A stretch of DNA of 64,000 bases from Gonatopus flavifemur (lineage: Eukaryota > Arthropoda > Insecta > Hymenoptera > Dryinidae), in NCBI GenBank assembly GCA_018340375.1, contig JAFFJZ010000013.1:7914501-7978500 (forward strand), read 5' to 3'. The number at the start of each line of letters is the position of its first letter. Position 1 is the stretch's first letter. Shown here one piece after another: positions 1-10,180 of this stretch. The notes under the pieces are model-generated. The model saw only the letters and a list, made by a program, of their open reading frames with translations. It was not told the DNA's origin and did not search any database. The translations under genes were made by a program, and so were the position numbers.

Positions 1-261
1 CTCGCATTAAACCATTATCAGTACCGAAGTGATGGAAAATTTTATGCTGGCCCTTATGGAAAATTATATTATCGTTTCGACTGTTGGCCAGTACTGTCTA
101 TCCAACCACGTCCATAATGGTAGATCTGGAATTCCCAGTCCTGACAACTGTGGCAACGGTGTTCAGCCAGTAGCGGCGCGTCTTTTCATTTTCGCATGGG
201 TTATTGTATTCTTCCAATTAACGATTTCACTATTATTAACATTTGTATGATATAATCATCG

Positions 262-683
262 ATGGGAAGTATGAGTAAAATCATGGTCACAGTTGCTGAC
301 AATTTTGAGAAAGTGGAAAGAGGACGTCGCGTTAGTGCGGCACGACCAAGAGACCTCCAAGTGGCTGATTTGGCAATTTTGAATGCCGAAATGAATTTGA
401 GAACTCAACGGTATGGTCAAAGCGATGAAGAGGAACTAAATGTCACATATTGGAATCCTGCATTCACATCGAATTGTGTTTCTTGCACATTTTTATACAC
501 GTATCAAAACTGTGTGGATATTGAAAAATGGCAACACGTTTCACTTTGATTCTGTAGAATTTATTTCCTCTCAAGTTATGAGCAGGCTAGTAATATTATG
601 TGATACTTGACTCATATTTCTCAAAATAACATTTTCAGATACAGTGTTGAGGAATTCCTAATGAACGTAGCTGGGCTGAGGTG
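262..683 (+). CDS. candidate 5' exons of an unrecognised gene
   Basis: An ATG at 262 opens a reading frame rich in Arg and Glu; a plausible donor (GTATGG) follows 410. A 45-bp candidate exon at 639-683 lies between a TTTTCAG acceptor and a GTAAGA donor and joins the first exon in frame. I do not recognise the protein. The phase left at 683 does not match the acidic exon that starts near 873, so either another small exon is missing or these exons belong to a different transcript. They lie upstream of, and on the same strand as, the RING-finger gene. Only splice-site inspection supports them. Confidence 0.25.
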
Positions 684-872
684 GTAAGAATTCGCGAGAG
701 GTCAGTTGTCTAAAATATATAGAAGAAATTCTAATAAATAAGATATGTATCACTGAATGACAATTCCGCATCGTACTCACTCAAAAACAGCCAGTTACGT
801 GAGAGTATTGCTGAGTGTACATTCTGAAAAATGACCAATTGTACCTTTTAGTTTTCATTGGTAACGAATTAG

Positions 873-3800
873 CAGCCCGCGACGATGACGAGTCTAGCGA
901 AGGTAACATTGAACACGAGGAGTTCGCTGAACAAGTTCCCGATGAAGAACCAATCGAGTCCTCCAAATCCATCCAAAATCTGAATGCAGACGCTGGAGCA
1001 GGTTCTCACAATGCATTAGGATATTTAATTTTTTAAGCGCGTTGATTATGCGTGAAATAAGTCAGTGGACCCGAAGTGGATCAAAAAAGCCACCGCACCG
1101 TTGAAAATAACGGAGTTGATAAGATATGTACACTGTTAAAAATGTCTGGACAAGACTTCGAATACACGTAACAGGAGCACTTTCCGATCACGTAAAAATT
1201 TAGAGTACATGTGTATGAAATTCCAGTCACGAAAATATACATAAACGTGTCATATGATATAATAAGAATCTTAAATTCCAATTACTTGTGAATAAATTTT
1301 CAATTCAAATACCAAGAATTTGGAATTTCAGTTACAAATGTGATTGAAGTAGTTATGGAATTTCGAACAGTTTTTAGCAGTGTGATGTCGTATAAAAATA
1401 TAAATATCACATGACATTTATGATTTATCACATGTATAGGTGGAGAGTGCGAAAATGAACGAGTGATTCGCCGGCGACGACGACGTGTCTTAAGTATGTA
1501 TTGCCTTCGCGTCATTTCAAGTTGATTGAAATAAAATCAGAATGTATTACAGAGATGAATCAGTTTATGTCTACAGTCGAACGAATTCATAATTTCTATT
1601 CCATATTTCAGTTAGAGATGAACAAGTAATTCCCCCCGAAGAATCTCAGAATCCTTCGGTCAGAGCTCTTCCTGTTCGCCGTGCGGGCAGGTCTCGTCGA
1701 GCTGCTGCTAATTCTATTGGCGCTGGAACTGTGCCCGAACGAGTGCTTCAAGATGGGCCAAATGATCCCAATGACGAAGCTGCCGAAGAAAATGTCATTC
1801 TTCCAGTTCGACGTGTAGGCAGGCCTCATCGAGCTGCTGCAAGCGATACTGGCGCTGGACTTGCACTTGAGCGAGTGCCTTCCGGTAGAACGAATGGCCT
1901 GAACCAAGAAGGTGCTGCAGGGAACGTGAATCTTCCAGTTCGATGTGTAGGCAGGCCTCGTCGAGCCGCTGCAAATGCTGCTAGCGTCAGACCTGTGCTC
2001 CAAGAAGAGCCTCACAATATATACGGAGAGCGATACAATCTTCTCGAGTCACTTGGACATGAACGTGACATCGAACCACCAGCCGAGATCAATGTTCACT
2101 TCCGAGAACTACCTGTACTTGAAGCTGAAGAAAATGTTCAAGTTGGTATGTAGTAATCATTATATAAAAAATTAGGTTGAGCGAAATTTGAAGTCAGTGT
2201 AAAAAGTAAATTAATTTCAAACATTGATGTGACTCAGGCATTGTTGAAAATCAGCTGCCGTTCGTTGACGGAGTTCAAGGGGAAGCAGCATCATTTGAAA
2301 GTAATGCGGAAATCGATGCGAACATCAATGGACAACCCACACAGCACGCAGTTTTTGAAGATATCTAAAAGAATACTCAATTGAGAGATCTTCAAGGACG
2401 TTCTTGAAGAGTTCTTAAAGATATCTTTCAGAAGTGTTGGAAAGACATCTTGTGAAAGATTTCTAAGAGATGTCTCGATTCAAAACATCTCCAAGACGAC
2501 CATGCGAGATATCTTAAAGATATCTTTGAGGAGCGTTTGAAAGATATTTTCCTGGAAGACTTTAACAAAATATGTTTAAGAAGATAGATTGTCAGCAGGT
2601 TGAGGTTATAAATACCTAATCATATGAATTGACATGAATAACACTCGGAATGTGCCTTTAATTATAATCGAATTACACATGTGATAAATTCGGTCACAAA
2701 TCAAAAGCTTGAAAAATCTATAAACATGTCAAGAGATTTTAAATCCCGCAAAAATTACGATTTTGTAACCTTTTAATACCTGCGCTGGAATTAACGAATC
2801 TTCAAGACACAAATATTTTACAAATCACTGAACTTTTTACGCTCAATTTTATGTACAGCCTCCAAGTAAATTCAAAAAAATTCTCATTCATACTCATTAA
2901 TAAGTTATTCTTCAATAACGTTGGGATAGAAATAATTTAGGAAGAATCTGTGGTATCCACGACCAACTTATCTGACATTTGTTTATATAATAACAGTTTT
3001 TTCAAAAGATCACTTCTACTCTGAAAATGTACACCACTGACACTATTCCACTGTGTTATATTGACAATCATAAGCATCAAAACCGAACTGTCTCTATAGC
3101 TTAGGTCACTGAAGCGTAAGTACATCGTAAGATGCGCGGGTTCGATTCCCGCAACCTCAAGGATTGAGATAAAATCAAACTTCATAGGAGTGCGAGAGCG
3201 ACAAAGACAAATATGGGAGGGGGGGGGGGAGGAGAAGGAAAAAGAAGAGGTGTTAGAATTTTTTTTCGTGAATATATTCAAGCTTCTTTCAAGACATTTT
3301 TATGAATTTTGCAAGACATCTTCAAGAAATCTTGAAGAACTCTTTTAGATTTCTTAATTTCTTCTTAAAGATATCTTGGAGAAGTCTCCGAGACATCTTT
3401 TAGGAATCTATTCATGTTGCACAACACATTTTTTCGAATACGAAAAGACATCTTTTAGAAAATTCTTCAAGACTTCTTGTACTTTTGGAAGATATCTTTT
3501 AGAATTCTAAAAGATATCTTCGTGTCTGTTTGGGAAGTGCCATCCGAGAGGGAAAATGAAGAAGGAAATGAAACTGATGATGAATAAGGATGATTGTTTC
3601 TAAATTGAGTGATGTTCCGGTTACCAGATACCGTATCTGGTCATCCGGTGCTGTCTCCGGATAATATATCTGGCTGGATATTAGAATAGTATTAGATATT
3701 CACTCGGATCATACAATCATCCGGTACCGGATAATATCATTTTTATTATTCTTCTGGCAAAATATTTACAACCCCCACCCCCTTCGACTTCTCTGTACAT

Positions 3801-5755
3801 AAGGAATTTTGAAATTTTTCAAATTCCTTCATGATCATCCCATCGTGGCTCAGCCGAATATCCATAAGATAGAAATGTGAGGTTGATAAATGGGATGGTC
3901 CAAATTATGTATGTTCTCTATGAATACGGTGATAATATCACCACACGTATGATTGAAATTGAATTAATATGTCATTATTGACCCACTAATGTCCAAAAAA
4001 CTTTTTAACGACTTCATTCGGGAGAAAACCGAACGTCGGAAAATTCTACTCAAATGTTTTCTCACGTAAAATTTTTTGAATTTTCGGATTATGTCACCGA
4101 AATTTGGAGAAAATGCAGAACAATAACTCACATTTACTCATTTAACAAAAAAACATGATTTTTTCATTGGAACAAATTTTTCTTCCAATATTTTCGTCAC
4201 GAAATCTTCATAAAATACCCCTAGCCAGTGAAATTCCGCGTCCATGGAGACTGTGCTCCAAAATTCAGAGCAAATGTCATGATATGTTCTTGAGAAATCC
4301 CAGACTTCGACGTTTCTATAATTGATTCTCATTCAAAATTGTAACCAACCACCATGATCATCAACCACTAAACGGTGGTGAAAAAATCTCTCTGAATCTC
4401 TCTGAAAATTCCATGGTCTAGACAGATCAGAGGATTTCAGAAGAATTCAGTGAAGTTTGGAGAGGTTTAGAAAAAATCAGAGACATCTGGATTAGAAGAT
4501 ATTGTGTGTGGATTTTTTGGAGGAATTCAGAGGGAGGAAAATTTCATAAAAAAATTCAGGGTGTTTTAGAGAAATCCGAACTGATTCAGAAAAATCCTTT
4601 GAAAGCTGCATTGGAGAAAATTGCGTGTCAAACTATTCAGAGGAATTAGGAGAGATTCAAATTTTTGGGTTTCAGGCATCATATTGTACCCGCCATCTTC
4701 CATTTCACGGAATGTTTTTCATGCTACATTTTTGTGTGTGTATTTGACAACTTTTGGGTCCAATAGGAATCATAATTATATCACATGAATATTTTTTGGC
4801 TGATAGATATATTAAGAATACATTAAAAATACCCAACAAGTTGGATTCTTGAAGATACGAAAAGAATATTTCCTGAGTGTTTGAAAAAATTGATTGAACA
4901 TCCATAACAGAGGCACTGACAAATGGAAAGCAATTTGAAGTATGTTTTGGAAATAATATTATCCGGTACTTATCCGGTATCCGACTGAATAATGGTGCTC
5001 CGGATTATCCGAATTTTTAATATCCGGCAATAATCAGTATCCGGTTATCCGGAAAATTTTCAATTCGGGCCATCTGTACCTACATTTTGATTGAGTAAGA
5101 ATATGATTGCAAAACAACACAGCTCACTATACCGCTTACCTTTTTTTACAGATGAGGGAGCACCAGAAAAAAAGGAGAGGAGGCAAAGCAAGGCGTAAGC
5201 AGATTAATATTATATCTCATAATACTAATAGTATTCTTTATTATTCGCCTAATCTATTTATATTTTAATATATCAACAATTACATATAAGTAGTTTTCAT
5301 TATCAGCAATGAATAATTTATTGATTCACTTCTCATATTGTGTTTTAATTCTTTTGAAGTCTGCGTCGTTTGCTACGCAAGCAAGAAGGTACAAAAATTG
5401 GACCCTTGCGAACATGGAGTTTGTTGCGGATGTGCAATTAGGTTGCACGGAACAAGAGCAACGGAACAAATGTTTGGTCCTCTATGCAAAACTGTTGTGC
5501 GAGCATGGTCACCACCACACTTGATGCCCGTGTTGGCAAGGTATGATTTTTTTTTTCACACAATGAGTAAACCAATATTCGTTATCCTCTCCAAGAATTA
5601 ATGTTATGTTGTCCTTTCCAAATGAACACAAGAATTGACGCACTTCTCATTCGATGTAATAAATAAACACTCCTTCCTATTCTCTGCTGATGCAATGGTT
5701 ACTTTCTTTTCGTTTCAGGAATCCGGTGGCAGATCAAATAATTGAAATAGATTGA
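873..5755 (+). CDS. multi-exon acidic/AT-hook-like/RING-finger protein, disrupted
   Basis: Seven candidate exons with consensus splice sites: 873-1001 (acidic, DDDESSEGN), 1440-1493 (an Arg run), 1612-2145 (three AT-hook-like repeats), 2238 to about 2357, 5152-5194 (basic), 5360-5540 (RING) and 5719-5755 (stop TGA 5753-5755). Codon phase is kept across the first four joints and across the last three exons. The link from about 2357 to 5152 is broken by two inserted elements, and the frame runs into a TAA at 2366 inside the first. The RING exon shows CVVC, then CEH, then CCGC, then PLC, which is a C3HC4 layout with the seventh ligand replaced by Gly (TGT to GGT). This suggests a nuclear, DNA-binding ubiquitin ligase-like protein. 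I cannot name it, and it could be a gene of a mobile element. Confidence 0.5.
1668..1990 (+). repeat. 132-bp in-frame tandem repeat encoding an AT-hook-like motif
   Basis: Three units begin at 1668, 1800 and 1932, exactly 132 bp (44 codons) apart, the last partial. Each encodes LPVR followed by a Gly-Arg-Pro/Ser-Arg/His-Arg core and three alanines (for example VGRPRRAAA). The core resembles an AT-hook minor-groove binder. The period is a multiple of three, so the copies expanded inside coding sequence. Confidence 0.8.
2355..3527. mobile_element. non-autonomous element with subterminal AAGATATCTT motifs
   Basis: Both ends of this 1.2 kb stretch are packed with variants of AAGATATCTT and GACATCTT in inverted orientation, at about 2355-2590 and 3280-3525. 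The interior is AT-rich and has no coding capacity apart from a tRNA-like segment. Terminal sequences are imperfect inverted repeats (GAAGATATCTAAAAGAAT against GAAGATATCTTTTAGAAT). It interrupts an exon-like frame of the RING gene. I could not define a target-site duplication, so class and exact ends are uncertain; clustered subterminal motifs are a habit of hAT-like elements. Confidence 0.5.
3090..3160 (+). repeat. tRNA-derived SINE head or tRNA pseudogene
   Basis: A good B box (GGTTCGATTCC, 3139-3149) sits in a T-arm with a GCGGG/CCCGC stem. An A-box-like TAGCTTAGGT at 3097 starts a D-arm with a GCTT/AAGC stem. The space between the arms is too short for a normal anticodon arm plus variable loop, and the acceptor ends do not pair well. 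It is therefore a degenerate tRNA-like pol III promoter, probably a SINE, followed by a G-rich tract at 3216-3230. Confidence 0.5.
3611..5062. mobile_element. non-autonomous element with TATCCGG-rich ends
   Basis: The left end (3611-3735) and right end (4960-5062) carry repeated TATCCGG/CCGGATA words in opposite orientation, including a roughly matching terminal inverted repeat beginning TTCCGG. The 1.2 kb interior has no convincing gene. It separates the two halves of the RING gene. Superfamily not determined. Confidence 0.4.
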
Positions 5756-5950
5756 ATACGAATCATGGGGAGCCATTGTACTCAAATAATTATACATAAT
5801 ACACTGGTGGTGGTGGATTACGTGGTGGAAACCGTAAACCTCTTCAACTTCAGAATAACGTTGGCCCTCACAATCGTGTATCGAATGATGACCAAGCTGC
5901 CTCTCAATCTCAGAGGAGTAACCGTCTTGTTACTGGAATGACATGCAAAT

Positions 5951-6112
5951 GAATGAGGCTGGGCTCCCATGCAACCGGATTGTTCGGAACGGAACGATCC
6001 TGATTGGTAGATTACTAGCTTATTTGAATCTAACTATAACAATATTAGGCATCTACCAATTGTGAGTGTTTCATTCAGGACAGTACGGCTGCATGGGAGC
6101 CTAGCCTAACAG
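5951..6112. mobile_element. short MITE with ~25-bp TIR
   Basis: GAGGCTGGGCTCCCATGCA at the left end is matched in inverted orientation by TGCATGGGAGCCTAGCCT at the right. The 110-bp core is AT-rich and non-coding. It lies just beyond the last RING-gene exon. No clean target duplication was seen. Confidence 0.6.
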
Positions 6113-6178
6113 ATTATTCAGCATAAATTGGTATCCATAGTAGGATATGAGATTTTCAAAATATGTTTTTTTTGTACA

Positions 6179-6302
6179 CCGGATGGGTGCATGCAGAAGA
6201 TTCGAAATGGAAAAGATTCGAATCCTTAATTGAAAACAGACGCGGCATCTGACCTCTTTCTCCATCCAAGGTTCCGAATCTTCTACATGCACCCCATCGG
6301 AT
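6179..6302. repeat. imperfect inverted repeat (arms ~26 bp)
   Basis: A left arm containing GGGTGCATGCAGAAGATTCG and a right arm containing CGAATCTTCTACATGCACCC form a stem around a ~70-bp centre. Open frames across it are shadows of the repeat. Confidence 0.55.
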
Positions 6303-7327
6303 AACGTGTAAATAATATTGAAATGACGGAAAAAAAAATATCATGAATAAATGATATGTTAATGATGCTTATAGTTACTTCCTTGTTCCTTGTTCCCCTT
6401 AATGAACACATTGTTCTTTTTAACCTTTGGAAGACGGGGAATTATCAGCACAAATCGACCTGTTCTGATTCGTTGTATTCTATATATAATTCGGATATAT
6501 AACTCACAACTAACCTCCGACCGAACAGGTGGTCCTTTTTTTCTTCTTTATGTATCGTGGTACATTCTACAATGAAGTCAAATAACTAACTAACTAACTA
6601 GGTGGTCCCTTTTGGGACCAGTCCCGTCCGGGAGGGAAAGGTGAATGCAAAGAAAAACTATGCGATGGTTTTTTGGTGTTTTGATTAGTGATTTTTTGCT
6701 CTGAGAGCGAAGAAAATGGTCAAAGAAATCCTGGATGCGTCCTCGACCTCGAAAAAGGTCATTTCAAGGTCCAATTCTATTTTTTCCGTGTTTTTAGCCC
6801 AAACTGTGTACACCTATTTTCTCCGTTGTGCTGAGTACGGAAGGCACTTGGGGGACAAATTCTAGAAGACCCATTGATCTTGGATACAAACAGTTCAAGG
6901 TCCAATATTGTTTTCCTGACCCCGGCGTGAGACATTTCCAACTCCCTTGACATCCAAACCACACAAAAAACACATCATATCCCCTCCATTCTGCCACAAC
7001 TCCTCCTCTGATGTATGGTATCAAGTGGATTCTCTTCCATCTGAGAAGATTAGTCTGAGTTGTGGAAGAATTTTTATTTGTCCAGAATCCTCTCAGTTGT
7101 AGAAGCATATTTCCAATTGGAGAAGAAAAAAAAGATGATATATTTTCTCCGATTGATTTGGATTTTATGTCTTATTTCCGTACTACTTCTTTTTGGTGTG
7201 AAAATTTTGATAATATATTTGAGCTTCAGATACAGTTTGTCAGGAAACTGGAGCTACCACATGGTTTTTCGCTCTCAACATGACCCAGGACCAGTGACAT
7301 GGACGCGGCGAAAATTCGAACCCTTTG
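6303..7327. other. no supported gene
   Basis: AT-rich sequence with a short AACT run near 6580. A 104-codon open frame on the minus strand (6794-7108) has no recognisable domain and no splice context, so I do not call it. Confidence 0.4.
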
Positions 7328-7486
7328 GGGTGCTTGATTTTCGTGAGTCCCCTTGCCTCTCACGTCAGGGTGCTTGATTTTCATGAGGCCCATTGCCTCT
7401 CACATCAGGGTGCTGGATTTCCGTGAGTCCCCTAGCCTCTCATGTCGGCGTGCTTGCTCTTCGCGATTCCCCTCCTTCTCACGTTG
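7328..7486. repeat. minisatellite, 4 x 40 bp
   Basis: Four diverged 40-bp units start at 7328, 7368, 7408 and 7448. Each follows the pattern GGGTGCTTGATTTTCGTGAG and then a CCCCTTGCCTCTCACGTCA-like half. The same sequence occurs once in each inverted terminal arm of the DD41D mariner at 35.6-38.1 kb (near 35935 and 37720), so the array appears to be an expanded transposon-arm fragment. Confidence 0.85.
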
Positions 7487-7503
7487 TTTTGAATTAACGG
7501 AAC

Positions 7504-8475
7504 TCACGGTAAGATCACTCGGGTGTGGTACTCTTCGAAGCATGGCGTGATGCATAAAGGGATATTGCAAATAGCGCATATGTAATTTGTTTGCGCCGTC
7601 GTTTTACGCAGAGCACACAATTGGCACCTTCGTTTCGTAGTAGACTGTGGGAAGTGGCGACCAATTAGTCGAGTGGGAGAGTTCGTGACAAGGAATGCTT
7701 TCAGTAGACTCCAGTTTCAATAATGCCCTAGCTATTTGTAAACGAAACGAAGGAAACGATGTATAGTCTTGGTGTGTACTTTCATACAAAGCATGAGCAT
7801 CACATAGACATGAATCGATAAGGTGAAAAAAGAGCTTTCAATACCACTTCATCGTTTTCCGTCCTGTTTCGGTTATCGATAGTTGTCTATCTTTATTGTC
7901 AACGCCACCCATATTCTTATTTTATTTTTGGATACACGGTGGCTTCATAATGTCTTCTTTGGGCTTATAATTTTTTTTCCGGTCGCACAGAATCCTAGTT
8001 CGGGTACACTTGTAAGCATGCGAACACTACGTTTGTCTTCTCACTTCATTGCCATTCAAACATAATTATGAGCGATTTGTACCTCACCTCGTTGTAAATT
8101 ATCTTCTAGCTTTGGCATTCCCTTTCTATTGGCTCTGACCGTACCACAAATCCTCATATCACGATCATGTAAGAATTCAGCCAAAGTACGGGATGTATAC
8201 CTATTGTCTATGTATATAACATGACCCTTATAGAAATAAAGTTGTAAGAAGTGAGCGACAATATCACCGGTAACACCTAATCCGAACTTTTGATATTCAG
8301 TATCTGCTCCAGTGTGGACAATGAAGCCTAGAATGAATCCGGTATCGCGGTCTACCAACTCAAACAACTTGATGCCAAAACGATTCCTTTTGAGAAGAAT
8401 ATATTGTTTGAATCGGAGCCTACCTTTCTATAATAACAGGCTTTCGTCTATGCACAGGTGATTATTACTTATGAC
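7504..8475 (-). pseudogene. piggyBac-type transposase, 3' half, decayed
   Basis: Reading from 8475 down, the order matches the C-terminal half of piggyBac transposases. First comes the DES-like block before KGRLRFKQY (8380-8460), then the VDRDTGF and YIDNRYTS catalytic-domain blocks and the CGTVRANRKG motif (8056-8367). Next are a DKRSV block, the conserved NMGGVDNKD segment, the FFHLID and DAHALY helix (7800), and finally a C-terminal cysteine-rich zinc domain (CQLC, CAIC, PCFEEYH) ending at TGA 7504-7506. At least three in-frame stops (two TGA at expected Trp codons, one TAG) and a frameshift near 7665 kill it. The N-terminal half is absent: it abuts Maverick PolB sequence directly at about 8475. 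Confidence 0.85.
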
Positions 8476-10083
8476 TCTTATTATACCTAGATGTTCCATC
8501 ATTTCTAATAATTTGTAGACAATCGGTACATCTCCTCAAACTTGTACACACACATTTGATCTGGAATTTTTTTGTGAAATCTCGAAGTTCTTCATGAAAG
8601 TTGAAGCATTCCTGACCGTTAAAATAGCGAATACATTCTTGACAGTATATTCGCGTATTCTCAGTGTCACATGGAGGACTTGTTTTACAAGAAGAGCACT
8701 GACGGTTGCAACGATGCTCGATTGAACGTTTGTAAGGTTGATGGCAAGCGTTGCAAAACCCACGGCTGCCCATAGCTCCACGTAAACTTAACACAGGTTC
8801 GTAAAGTAACGAGTCACGATAATAAACGATGTGAAGCGTATGGAGTATGCGACCAAATGTGTGTGCAACTTTGATTCGCCCATCATAAATAGGATCTACA
8901 CCTTCACCTAATGATTTGAAATCATAAACAACAAGTGCTATCCCTCTTGAAACATAATATTTTTGGAATTTTTCTATGTCTTCCAACCCGCAACAGCTTG
9001 AAGGGATATTCACACCAGCTTTCTCCACAAGTTCTTCACATCTAAGGCGTTGTAATTCACCCTGTGATTCTCTGATGTGATTCTACTCAAGTTGTAACGA
9101 ACCAGAAAGCACTGGTCCTCTTCGTGCAAACATTTCTGCTACTACGAGGGAACGTGGTGAGCAGAGATTATCTTCATTTCGAGTTGTCAGAATTGAGCGT
9201 TTGGAAACCACATTAACATTTCTCCTACCACATCCAGCTACAGAATTACTCACTATACACGGATTCACATAACAGGAATCATCTATTCGAAAACAACGAG
9301 AACTCCGTGCTACGCTACTTACAAGTTCCCATAAATTTTCGAACAGAAATTCCCTCACAGGTCTGAACGATTGCCAAACAGCATCTCGTTCAAACGCATC
9401 TGAAGAAAATGTTAATCCTAAATAATCGTGAGCCCGACAGGAATTTGTGATGTATGTATGAATATCCCTAAAGGCAGCTTCTAACCATCTCAATGAATTC
9501 ACATGGTACTTTGGAGCGCGGAAATTGATCCTCATTCCACGACCTCGTGTTTTAAATTTTTTAACATACCTAACGTGTTCTGCTGCTATGACGAATCTTT
9601 GACCGGGAGGTGATATTTTCATACTGATTGGTATCGAGATCATCATCATCATCCGTATCCTCGTTGTTTGATGATAATGTGTGACTATCACTGTCACTTT
9701 ATTTTTCTTCTCTTCCTTCCAGTTTCTCTTCTTCGTCTTCTTCTTCCTCTTCTCCTTCTTCTTGAGTTTTACCACTACCGCCACCCCACTGAGTGGTTTG
9801 CCCCGATGTGGAAGCTGTGCACAAAAACAAAATTTATACATTTCATTCTGTTCAAGCAGAATGTAGTTTATGTAATTCAACAATAATAACCATCGAATGG
9901 AAAAACTGAACGTCAGTTTTTGAATTGAGGGTTTTGTACAAGTAGAATTTCTTCGCATAGTTTCTCAGTTACCTTTTTCATATTGAGTAGTATTTCGTCG
10001 CGGAGTTTCATCAGTTTTATTGTCTTCTCCTTCTTTTTCATGCCCTTCCTTTTCCTTCTCTTCGTCAATCATCATACGTTCTA
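8476..10083 (-). pseudogene. polB: Maverick/Polinton protein-primed DNA polymerase B, N-terminal part
   Basis: This is the amino-terminal region of the Maverick-encoded family B polymerase, which would replicate the element. An acidic Glu/Asp-rich leader (from about 10083) contains a likely intron (donor GTAACT near 9971, acceptor GTGCACAG near 9812). Then come conserved blocks AFRDIHTYI, SCRAHDYLGLTF, SFRPVREF, VSKRSIL and CSPRSLV. After an in-frame TAG at 9081-9083 follow SCCGLEDIEKFQ, YDFKSLGEG, and a zinc-like stretch (CNACHQPY, HRCNRQCSSC, CQECIRYF, CVC, RCTDC). The polymerase palm and exonuclease core that should follow are gone, cut off by piggyBac sequence. There are several frameshifts in the leader. 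Not functional. Confidence 0.85.
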
Positions 10084-10180
10084 CAAGACAGAAACGAAAA
10101 TAACACCGAGACATCAAACTATGATATACACACATTTTTCTGATAAAAAAATATTCCGAGCGTAGATTTTGATATGAATA

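Noticed and set aside
3090..3160. Functional tRNA gene
   Set aside because: The anticodon arm and variable loop do not fit and the acceptor stem does not pair.
2937..3281. 114-codon minus-strand open frame with an EVAGIEPAHL segment
   Set aside because: This peptide is a known artefact of reading across a tRNA T-arm in antisense; here it overlaps the tRNA-like B box.
6794..7108. 104-codon minus-strand frame
   Set aside because: No domain, no splice context, codon content unremarkable.
7328..7486. CRISPR-like array (four regular repeats)
   Set aside because: Units are contiguous without spacers, diverged, and in a eukaryotic context.
9668..9886. Leu/Phe-rich plus-strand frames opposite PolB
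   Set aside because: They are the antisense of the Glu/Lys-rich acidic leader of PolB.
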